Shown here: positions 1-5,494 of the stretch, piece by piece
How the letters are laid out: every line of letters begins with the position of its first letter
How positions within the stretch are numbered: position 1 is the stretch's first letter
Source of the DNA: an uncultured Bacteroidales bacterium
GTDB lineage: Bacteria > Bacteroidota > Bacteroidia > Bacteroidales > UBA932
Direction of reading: 5' to 3'
NCBI GenBank assembly: GCA_947367375.1
Contig: CANBDZ010000012.1
Location: 1 to 35,737, forward strand
DNA: 35,737 bases
The notes under the pieces: model-generated
Seen by the model: the letters and a program-made list of their open reading frames with translations, nothing else
What the model was told of the DNA's origin: nothing
Database searches by the model: none
Made by a program: the position numbers and the translations under genes

Positions 1-16
1 TGGTTCTACCGAACCA
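1..16 (-). terminator. possible terminator hairpin after the propeller operon
   Basis: TGGTTC-TACC-GAACCA forms a 6-bp stem with a 4-nt loop, 22 nt beyond the stop of the beta-propeller gene. The U-tract that would confirm a terminator would lie outside the window, so this is tentative. Confidence 0.3.
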
Positions 17-38
17 AGTTTGTTTTAATTGTTAAACT

Positions 39-971
39 TTATAATAATCGTCCGGAACTTTTACCGGACAGCAATGTTTTTGTATTATAAAAGTATGATA
101 TTCCCTCTGTGCCTCGTGCAAAATTTAAGGCGATATAACCATCGCATACAATCGGAACAGTATATTGATAGGTATAGATTTCATCGGTTATGGATTTCAA
201 ATCCGAACGCAAATGTCCAGGAATTACATTTTCGTAGTCAATTCTCGTTGAGTATATAGGTTTCCCGTTTTCACCATTGAACAAGTATATTATATCTTCT
301 TTAAATGATGAATAGACGACATCTGATCCTGAGTAAGAAAGATAATTTCTGAAACATAAAGCATCTTCTTCGCCTTTCTTATATTCAAACATACGACTCT
401 GAACATTGAGTTGAGAATCAGTAAAAAACAATCTATACCGATTCCTTGCTTCGGTCTTTGTATTACCACTCATCGGAGCATAGGCAAAAACGAACCCTCC
501 ATTAGTCAACACAGCAAAATCCCAAACCTTGAAAGGGATTTGCAACTCATACAGAAACTCAAAATTATGATTATCATAAACAAGAACCTTGTTTACATAA
601 TTATCCAATATATATACATACCTCTGATCAACTGCAAATTTTCTGATTTGCACATACTCTCCAGGACCACGTCCATGACGATCAATCACACCTGTCAATT
701 CACCGTTCATATCATACACAAAGACACGGTTGGCTTTATAATCACCTAGGAAGATTCGGTTGTCCTTAATGAAAACATTATCGACATTTCCGACTATGTA
801 CTTCTCAGTTGGTTTAAGCACTAGATAATCTACATCGCTCACATAATGCGATATAGAGGTCTCTATTACATTTTCACAAAAACTGATTACCTTATCAGGC
901 TCTGTCGTATGTGATCTCTGGCAAGCGACAAGTATTAGGCTACATAATAGATAGATTCCGAGCCAACGCAT
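39..971 (-). CDS. 6-bladed beta-propeller lipoprotein
   Basis: This 310-residue protein starts with a lipoprotein signal (LILVAC, Cys17), so it is probably anchored to the cell envelope facing the periplasm or the outside. Residues about 60-300 carry repeated strand-rich blade motifs (IFLGDYKANRVFVYD, VYILDNYVNKVLVYD) and the HGRGPGEY signature typical of the Bacteroidales 6-bladed beta-propeller (DUF4934-like) family. These proteins commonly sit beside NVEALA peptides, as here: the NVEALA gene ends 8 nt upstream. It is the last gene of the minus-strand operon. It is shorter than family members I know (about 370-400 residues), and its last residues look out of frame: a shift in the AAAA run near 62-65 would give VPDDYYKV instead of SSGRLL. 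C-terminal truncation is therefore possible. The ligand is unknown. Confidence 0.8.
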   Translation of the reverse strand: MRWLGIYLLCSLILVACQRSHTTEPDKVISFCENVIETSISHYVSDVDYLVLKPTEKYIVGNVDNVFIKDNRIFLGDYKANRVFVYDMNGELTGVIDRHGRGPGEYVQIRKFAVDQRYVYILDNYVNKVLVYDNHNFEFLYELQIPFKVWDFAVLTNGGFVFAYAPMSGNTKTEARNRYRLFFTDSQLNVQSRMFEYKKGEEDALCFRNYLSYSGSDVVYSSFKEDIIYLFNGENGKPIYSTRIDYENVIPGHLRSDLKSITDEIYTYQYTVPIVCDGYIALNFARGTEGISYFYNTKTLLSGKSSGRLL

Positions 972-979
972 ACGGCAAT

Positions 980-1270
980 TTATTTATGATTAGTGCATAT
1001 GGTTGGATTGCATCCGTTGTTACTATTACGGTCACATACTTCTATTAGATTTACGCAATTGGTTGCCAGATAGCCATACTTATAGAATAGCTGACCACAA
1101 GTTTCGAGATGATGCCCCAAAGGACGAGACTGGTCAGGACTCTCAGTATCTGCAAGCGCCTCAACATTATCTTCAAACAATGTGCTGAGAGAATCATCGT
1201 TACTGACTATAAATAATGTTGTAGCGGCAAATATAGCCGCAACTGCGGTAGAAATGAGAATTTTCTTCAT
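980..1270 (-). CDS. NVEALA-family small secreted protein
   Basis: A 96-residue protein with a hydrophobic N-terminal segment (residues 4-22), a short acidic stretch, and then the family motif NVEALA at residues 35-40. The final ALA before Asp41 looks like a signal-peptidase I site, which would release a mature peptide of about 56 residues. That peptide has five cysteines (58, 72, 79, 87, 92) and a basic tail. NVEALA proteins are known mainly from Bacteroidales and are often encoded beside 6-bladed propeller lipoproteins and thioredoxin-like proteins, as seen here. Their function is not established to my knowledge. The gene is third in a four-gene operon, 12 nt after the thioredoxin-like gene. 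The odd cysteine number suggests disulfides plus one free or intermolecular thiol (inference). Confidence 0.88.
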   Translation of the reverse strand: MKKILISTAVAAIFAATTLFIVSNDDSLSTLFEDNVEALADTESPDQSRPLGHHLETCGQLFYKYGYLATNCVNLIEVCDRNSNNGCNPTICTNHK

Positions 1271-1282
1271 AGAATTACAGGA

Positions 1283-1843
1283 TTACTTGGTAATAATGTT
1301 TGAATGATTAAGAACTTTCTCAAAAAGTTCATATAATTTGTCACTTGCTAGTGGATTCCCGACAAAGGCAGGACGGCTATCTGGAGAAACATAAAATTTA
1401 TGAAAGCGTAAATCCGAGGGTATTGAGGAATTGCGCTTGCGGAACGAGCCATTTACATCCAAATAAATCGGGGCAGGAGAGTTTGTCAGCATCAGTTGAA
1501 GTCTAACTTCTTTAAGATCATCCATACGAGGAGAGAATATCGTCAAGACGGTAAATCCGCTGGTGTCCGCCATCTCGTACAGAGGATAGTTTTCCGCCAG
1601 ATGCCCAATACGACAAGAAGAACAATCAAGGGAATCATAATAGATAATGAACATGCTTCCCTTAATAGAGTCCCGATCAATCGCCTTCACCTCATGTCCG
1701 CAGATACATTCTAAATCGTCAGGTATCACTATATCAGTCTTCATGAAATCCATCATCATAGTCCTTACTTTCTGACGTTCTGTACAAGAAGCCATAGCCA
1801 GACATATAATTATCACCCCTAAGAATAAAAAACGGTGCTTCAT
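1283..1843 (-). CDS. thioredoxin-like lipoprotein with CxxC site
   Basis: A 186-residue protein with a lipoprotein signal (LAMASC, Cys20) and a redox-type motif DCSSC (Cys74 and Cys77) after the strand MFIIYYDSL, as in TlpA/thioredoxin folds of envelope proteins. The expected downstream strand-helix elements (TVLTIFSP, APIYLDVNG) are visible, as is a possible cis-Pro region near SRPAFVGNP. The ATG at 1843 was chosen; the in-frame TTG four codons upstream adds MDPD before a normal lipoprotein signal and is less likely. The gene directly precedes the five-cysteine NVEALA peptide, so a job in reducing or shuffling that peptide's disulfides, or in detecting its redox state, is an attractive inference. 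No biochemical role is shown by the sequence itself. Confidence 0.8.
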   Translation of the reverse strand: MKHRFLFLGVIIICLAMASCTERQKVRTMMMDFMKTDIVIPDDLECICGHEVKAIDRDSIKGSMFIIYYDSLDCSSCRIGHLAENYPLYEMADTSGFTVLTIFSPRMDDLKEVRLQLMLTNSPAPIYLDVNGSFRKRNSSIPSDLRFHKFYVSPDSRPAFVGNPLASDKLYELFEKVLNHSNIITK

Positions 1844-1864
1844 ATCAGGATCCAAGCTGCGAGA

Positions 1865-2266
1865 CTACAAAGAAAATTCTCCAATGTATGTATCAAAGTT
1901 ATCTAACTCAAACTCAACAATATATTCTCCAGAAGTCAGTATGCTCCTGATATCAATAACAACATTCATGTTCGAAGCATCAAAAAAATTCTGAACTTGA
2001 CCTCCATTAGAAGTATTGTATACAGTTACCGTTACACCTCCAGAAACTCCATAGAAGAAAACGTTTACATGCCCATTAGAATAGTAAGCTTCAATTTCTG
2101 GCGTAAGACTTCTATGAAAATCCTGAGGCCCTTTTGTTACAACGATTGGAACTATAGTCGTTGTCTCTTTCTTATTGTCATCGTTTGTATCAACTGCCGC
2201 GCAATTCAAAAGACTAGTAAATAGAAGTAATAGCGTAAATACGAGATGTTTTGAAAAATTATTCAT
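1865..2266 (-). CDS. DUF3244 domain secreted protein
   Basis: A 133-residue protein with an N-terminal export signal (residues 5-24, ending LLNCAA; the lipobox is poor, so ordinary signal-peptidase I cleavage is likelier). A DUF3244-like beta-sandwich follows: RSLTPEIEAYY, VNVFFYGVSGGVTVTVYNTSNGG, VVIDIRSILTSGEYIVEFEL. This fold resembles the small C-terminal sorting or adhesion-type beta domains of Bacteroidota, but DUF3244 itself has no assigned function. It is the first gene of the operon that continues through the thioredoxin-like, NVEALA and propeller genes. A promoter with TAACTTTG at 2293-2300 leaves a leader of about 20 nt. Confidence 0.8.
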   Translation of the reverse strand: MNNFSKHLVFTLLLLFTSLLNCAAVDTNDDNKKETTTIVPIVVTKGPQDFHRSLTPEIEAYYSNGHVNVFFYGVSGGVTVTVYNTSNGGQVQNFFDASNMNVVIDIRSILTSGEYIVEFELDNFDTYIGEFSL

Positions 2267-2292
2267 ATGCCTTAGTGTTAGGAATTATTTTG

Positions 2293-2323
2293 CAAAGTTA
2301 CTGGCATTCTTAATATTGGCACA
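2293..2323 (-). promoter_or_regulatory. Bacteroidota-type promoter of the DUF3244-NVEALA operon
   Basis: On the minus strand, TGTG (2323-2320), 19 nt, then TAACTTTG (2300-2293) match the Bacteroidota consensus TTTG-N19-21-TAnnTTTG with one mismatch in the -33 box. The predicted transcription start is about 20 nt before the DUF3244 ATG. The -7 element is identical to the one at the regulator gene promoter (4338-4345). Confidence 0.7.
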
Positions 2324-2336
2324 GAAAATTGGCACA
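2315..2336 (-). repeat. two direct repeats TGTGCCAAT, 13-nt period, over the -33 box
   Basis: On the minus strand TGTGCCAAT occurs at 2336-2328 and again at 2323-2315. The proximal copy supplies the weak -33 box of the DUF3244 operon promoter; the distal copy lies just upstream. This arrangement fits an activator site. The neighbouring TPR/HTH regulator is the obvious candidate binder (inference). Confidence 0.55.
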
Positions 2337-2385
2337 AAAACGTCTTACAATTCACATAGATAAATAAGTATAAATCAATAAATTA

Positions 2386-2421
2386 CGCCTTGTGTTAAAT
2401 TCCAAAATCTAACACAAGGCG
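2386..2421 (-). terminator. 12-bp stem terminator after the TPR/HTH regulator
   Basis: The arms CGCCTTGTGTTA and TAACACAAGGCG (2386-2397 and 2410-2421) pair perfectly around a 12-nt loop. They lie 96 nt downstream of the regulator stop. On the minus strand the stem is followed by a T-rich stretch (TAATTTATTGATTT), consistent with intrinsic termination before the DUF3244 promoter. Confidence 0.65.
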
Positions 2422-2448
2422 CACACCAATCATAAGGCATTAATTATC

Positions 2449-2476
2449 AAATAGTTACCCCCCCCCGTAACTATTT
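2449..2476. repeat. 10-bp inverted repeat enclosing a C9/G9 tract
   Basis: AAATAGTTAC (2449-2458) and GTAACTATTT (2467-2476) are perfect inverted arms around eight C residues. With the last arm base this makes a run of nine C (2458-2466). It lies 41 nt past the regulator stop. In the minus-strand transcript it would be a hairpin with an all-G loop. Function unknown. Confidence 0.6.
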
Positions 2477-2516
2477 TCGCTGTAAGACCGCCAAGTAAAT
2501 CTTTATATTCAATAAG

Positions 2517-4205
2517 TTACATAAAATATGCGAGTATCTTAGTAGAAATTTGAGGATCAATTGCTTGGATTTCGTTTTTCAAACGAGACTTTCTTACATA
2601 TATATTACCAGTAGAGTCTCCGGTAAATACACTTATAGCCTTAGCAGAGAAACCAGCTAACAGGAAACAAAGTAGCCTGAAGTCCATCTCAGACAAATGC
2701 GGAAGTTCGGATCTCAAAGTTTTCATGACTCCATCCAAATGCAAATTGAGAATACCTTCTAACTCGCGAAGAAATCTTTTATCTGTACTGAATCGTTCAA
2801 TCTCAATTTTCACCTGCTTATATATGGCGTCCTTATCCTTACCACATCCATGTGTCTCATAGTATACACTACACATTTTATCCAGGAACTTATATTGCTT
2901 TGAAAATAACTCTGCAATAGACTCTTCCATACTACGGATATCACTATCTTTCCTATCAATGTCTGTTATCATAACAGCAGCTTCGGCTACTCTTTTATCT
3001 ATATCATTTTTTAATCCCGCAACTTGATCTATATAACGCTCAATCTCATGATTCTTATTTTCGATCTTTCTCTTAAAAGAAATGATTATAAAGCATATAA
3101 TGAGTATCAGTAAAGAAATAAGTAAGATTGCAATAGTATACCTACTTCGTGCTTTCAAATCAGTATAGGAGGCTTTTGTCTTGAAATAATCTGCCTGAAT
3201 GTAATGTAAAGGTTGTTGTAAAGCAGCCCTGACTAACGAATCCTGAATAGCAAGGAGCTTCTCATGTGATGCGAGAGCGTTATTATCTTGCCCCATTAAT
3301 TTATATACTATATATTCTTGGTGATATATCGTTGCGGTATCAGTTGCGGAAACAGCAGCAGCCCAAGCATTATCAAAAGTTTGCTGTATCCTATTGAATC
3401 TATTATCCCTGGCATATTTATATGCAAGAGACAAATTCCTATTTACAGAATCAGAATAATAGACTGCATACTTACTATCTAACAAGTGACTTAGCGATTG
3501 GAAATCCCCTATTGCTTCGTACAACATACACAATAAGTCACAAGCATATCCTGTAAGGGAAAAGTTGCCTGATCGATATAGCCATTCCATTGCATCTTTT
3601 ATAAGAGGTTCAGCAGCTTCATATTTACACATACGTAAATATAAATGTCCTACATCAAGGGTCGTATAGTACTGGTGAGGCAAGCTGCCGGCTCTATCAT
3701 AATAATAAGAGGCTTTTTCATAAGCAGATAATGCTCCCGAAAAATCCATTTGATATTCATAAAGCTTTCCAAAATGAGCGTAAAGTAGTCCCTTCTGTAA
3801 TTCATTATCAGAATAATCAATTAACTGCTCCGCATCTAGATAAGACATTATTGATTCTGTATACCTTCCAGCATTCTGTCGGATACGTCCAAGGTAATAA
3901 TAAGCCCTAAATAACTTTTCCTTATCCTTTCTTTTAGAATAATAGTTAACGACTGAAAGCATTACAGAATCCTCAGTCTCATCAATAAAGCACTTGTCTT
4001 TAGCTTGAGCCAAAAGAAGATTATAATGATTCCTATTAGAATTACCACGTAACAAATCCACACTTATATCTTGCAATACAAGCAATGCACTATCAGGCGA
4101 TTCATTGATATAAGTCTCTATCGAATCAAGTTTGGCAGATACCCCACCAGTTCTACAAGATTGGAGGGACAGAATACATGCGATAGCAAAAATAAAATGT
4201 TTCAT
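2517..4205 (-). CDS. TPR lipoprotein-like transmembrane regulator with C-terminal HTH
   Basis: A 562-residue protein. The N-terminus MKHFIFAIACILSLQSC is a signal or lipobox-like segment (Cys17). Residues about 60-330 are helical TPR-like repeats (FRAYYYLGRIRQNAGRYTESI, GLLYAHFGKLYEYQMDFSGAL). A single membrane helix follows at about 356-377 (TIAILLISLLILIICFIII), then a coiled coil, then a LuxR-like HTH near the C-terminus (LSEMDFRLLCFLLAGFSAKAISVF ... IYVRKSRLK). This layout, common in Bacteroidales, puts a sensory TPR domain outside the membrane and a DNA-binding domain in the cytoplasm. I chose the ATG at 4205 because a longer ORF beginning at 4340 would start upstream of the transcription start predicted by the promoter at 4338-4369, and because the chosen start leads straight into a signal sequence. 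It probably regulates the adjacent DUF3244-NVEALA operon. Confidence 0.82.
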   Translation of the reverse strand: MKHFIFAIACILSLQSCRTGGVSAKLDSIETYINESPDSALLVLQDISVDLLRGNSNRNHYNLLLAQAKDKCFIDETEDSVMLSVVNYYSKRKDKEKLFRAYYYLGRIRQNAGRYTESIMSYLDAEQLIDYSDNELQKGLLYAHFGKLYEYQMDFSGALSAYEKASYYYDRAGSLPHQYYTTLDVGHLYLRMCKYEAAEPLIKDAMEWLYRSGNFSLTGYACDLLCMLYEAIGDFQSLSHLLDSKYAVYYSDSVNRNLSLAYKYARDNRFNRIQQTFDNAWAAAVSATDTATIYHQEYIVYKLMGQDNNALASHEKLLAIQDSLVRAALQQPLHYIQADYFKTKASYTDLKARSRYTIAILLISLLILIICFIIISFKRKIENKNHEIERYIDQVAGLKNDIDKRVAEAAVMITDIDRKDSDIRSMEESIAELFSKQYKFLDKMCSVYYETHGCGKDKDAIYKQVKIEIERFSTDKRFLRELEGILNLHLDGVMKTLRSELPHLSEMDFRLLCFLLAGFSAKAISVFTGDSTGNIYVRKSRLKNEIQAIDPQISTKILAYFM

Positions 4206-4337
4206 AGTTATCAGCCGTATTGCGTTAGCAATGCAAATTATACTATTAATAGTAACGTACTGAATCGGTCTAGCGTTTTTGTGATAATAAGCAATCTGAC
4301 TATTCACAAAATTGCTTGATGACTCACCATTTATATG

Positions 4338-4369
4338 CAAAGTTACTGTTCAATTCTTTCAAATCCAAA
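4338..4369 (-). promoter_or_regulatory. Bacteroidota-type promoter of the TPR/HTH regulator
   Basis: TTTG (4369-4366), a 20-nt spacer, then TAACTTTG (4345-4338) match the Bacteroidota consensus exactly. The predicted start near 4331 gives a leader of about 125 nt before the chosen ATG at 4205. Confidence 0.78.
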
Positions 4370-4652
4370 TTACCAGTCTTTCATAGAATTAAGGCCCTCT
4401 CCTGATTATCAATGAGATATAAAAGTGTAATAAAGAAAAATCTTTCAAGTGTTTGGCAAAGTCTCATATTGCAATTTTATAACCTCGATTCCATCACTTT
4501 TGTGTCATCAATTCAGAGTATTTGATCATTGGTATATAGACACGAGTCTGCCGGATACAAAGAACAAGAGAAGTAAAGCCAGGATATCTCTCAAACGGTC
4601 GAACCCAACTGATTTTTGATGCAAAATAATAAAACAGTCCTCTAAGGACGAG
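4370..4652. other. A+T-rich intergenic stretch without a gene
   Basis: No convincing coding frame, RNA gene or repeat is seen in this stretch. It separates the promoter of the TPR/HTH regulator from the hydrolase remnant. A weak 5-bp hairpin (GTCCT-TAG-AGGAC on the minus strand, about 4637-4649) followed by T-rich sequence might terminate transcription of the remnant. Confidence 0.5.
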
Positions 4653-4960
4653 TCATTCCTGAATACAAAGGAGCTTGAAGGTTCCGGCTATCTTCTGTAT
4701 GGTATACATACCTTCATAGCTGGCTCCTAATGATGGAATCTTGACTACAACCCCTCCAAAGTTCTTCCTTTCTATCTGAACAGGAATCCTTTTCGCGCTT
4801 TGATCCGGACAATCAACAGTAGGATTATCACCATACAGATGAAAGACAAGAGTGAGCTTGGCCCCTGCACATTCAGCTTGCCATTCCATTTACCAGTCTG
4901 AACTGTTGCCTGGAATGTGAATAGAGCCATTGCGGCAAGGAAGGTCAATAGATATTTCAT
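4653..4960 (-). pseudogene. frameshifted remnant of alpha/beta-hydrolase N-terminal domain
   Basis: Starting at the ATG at 4960, frame one reads a signal-like MKYLLTFLAAMALFTFQA, then TGKWNGKLNVQG, and then loses sense. Shifting frame at the GGGG run (4862-4865) continues GAKLTLVFHLYG ... CPDQSAKRIPV ... LGASYEGMYTIQKIAGTFK before a stop at 4653. The joined product is the small beta-rich domain that precedes the catalytic domain in Bacteroidota secreted alpha/beta hydrolases (GxWxGxL-VQG ... SPDQGAKGIP ... A-Y-G ... I-GTF). A fifth G in the run would restore the frame, so one base seems to have been lost. The catalytic domain that should follow is absent, so even a repaired gene would be a fragment. 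A sequencing error in the G run could explain the shift but not the truncation. Confidence 0.7.
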
Positions 4961-5017
4961 GTCATAAAGGTTGGATATTCGGTAGAGATATACAGCAGCT
5001 CCCTTGTCTTGGGAACT

Positions 5018-5104
5018 TTGTCCACGGAAAGGCCGGATTTTATGGACAAGAGGTGAAAAAACAGAGGCTTGTCCACAGAAAGGCCGGTTTTTATGGATAA
5101 GCGG
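5018..5104. repeat. two 36-bp degenerate direct repeats
   Basis: The segments 5018-5053 and 5069-5104 (both beginning TTGTCCAC and containing GAAAGGCCGG) match at 32 of 36 positions and are 51 bp apart. They lie next to the 18-bp tandem repeats, between the hydrolase remnant and the tRNA gene. No protein is convincingly encoded on either strand. Confidence 0.7.
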
Positions 5105-5113
5105 ACCGGGCAA

Positions 5114-5167
5114 GAGGCTGGACAAGGGAAAGAGGCTGGACAAGGGAAAGAGGCTGGACAAGGGAAA
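5114..5167. repeat. three perfect 18-bp tandem repeats
   Basis: The unit GAGGCTGGACAAGGGAAA occurs at 5114-5131, 5132-5149 and 5150-5167, with a partial GAG beyond it. Period 18 keeps all frames open, which explains short open frames here on both strands. It looks like slippage-expanded intergenic sequence. Confidence 0.85.
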
Positions 5168-5195
5168 GAGCGGGATTCGACTGACTGCATAAACG

Positions 5196-5229
5196 AAAAA
5201 ACCTCAATAGAATTGCTTCTACTGAGGTT
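5196..5229 (-). terminator. intrinsic terminator of tRNA-Phe
   Basis: On the minus strand AACCTCA-G-TAGAA, loop GCAA, TTCTA-T-TGAGGTT forms a stem of about 13 bp followed by TTTT. It begins a few nucleotides after the tRNA 3' end, a textbook position for ending the tRNA transcript. Confidence 0.85.
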
Positions 5230-5234
5230 TTCTG

Positions 5235-5307
5235 TGGTGCCACCGGGAATCGAACCAGGGACACAAGGATTTTCAGTCCTTTGCTCTACCAACTGAGCTA
5301 TGGCACC
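5235..5307 (-). tRNA. tRNA-Phe (anticodon GAA)
   Basis: A 73-nt cloverleaf reads on the minus strand. The acceptor arms GGTGCCA and TGGCACC pair perfectly. The D arm contains AGCTCAGTTGGTAGAGC. The anticodon loop is CTGAAAA within GGA...TCC, giving GAA. The T arm contains GGTTCGATTCC. The discriminator base is A, and the 3' CCA is not encoded (CAGA follows), so it must be added post-transcriptionally. The gene has its own promoter (5348-5378) and terminator (5196-5229). Its 3' end faces the A+T-rich accessory region. Confidence 0.96.
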
Positions 5308-5347
5308 AGATTTTGTTTAGAACTACCCTTTCTTTCGATTGGGATTG

Positions 5348-5378
5348 CAAAGGTAGGCATTTTTTCTTAACCTGCAAA
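5348..5378 (-). promoter_or_regulatory. promoter of tRNA-Phe
   Basis: TTTG (5378-5375), a 19-nt spacer, then TACCTTTG (5355-5348) are a full match to the Bacteroidota promoter consensus. The predicted start is about 35 nt upstream of the mature tRNA. Confidence 0.8.
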
Positions 5379-5479
5379 TTTTTCTGCAAAAAAATATTGA
5401 AAATTTTGTGTTTTTGTGCGTTTTGAAAGGTTTTGGAGGGTTTTCCGGGGTTTTATGGGCGTAATTTGGAGAGATTTGG

Positions 5480-5487
5480 TATCTTCG
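5480..5487 (+). promoter_or_regulatory. possible -7 element of priA
   Basis: TATCTTCG matches TAnnTTTG at all but one position. No clear -33 TTTG lies 19-21 nt upstream; that stretch is instead G/T-rich. The element is only 7 nt before the priA ATG, which would imply an almost leaderless mRNA. Confidence 0.4.
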
Positions 5488-5494
5488 CAGAATT

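Noticed and set aside
4206..4340. 45-residue N-terminal extension of the TPR/HTH regulator
   Set aside because: Its start lies at the -7 element of a perfect promoter, upstream of the predicted transcription start, and the downstream ATG gives a proper signal sequence.
5004..5192. 62-residue plus-strand frame with CPRKGRILW and RLDKGK repeats
   Set aside because: The openness comes from repeats whose periods are multiples of three; open frames also exist on the minus strand, and no promoter or conserved domain is visible.
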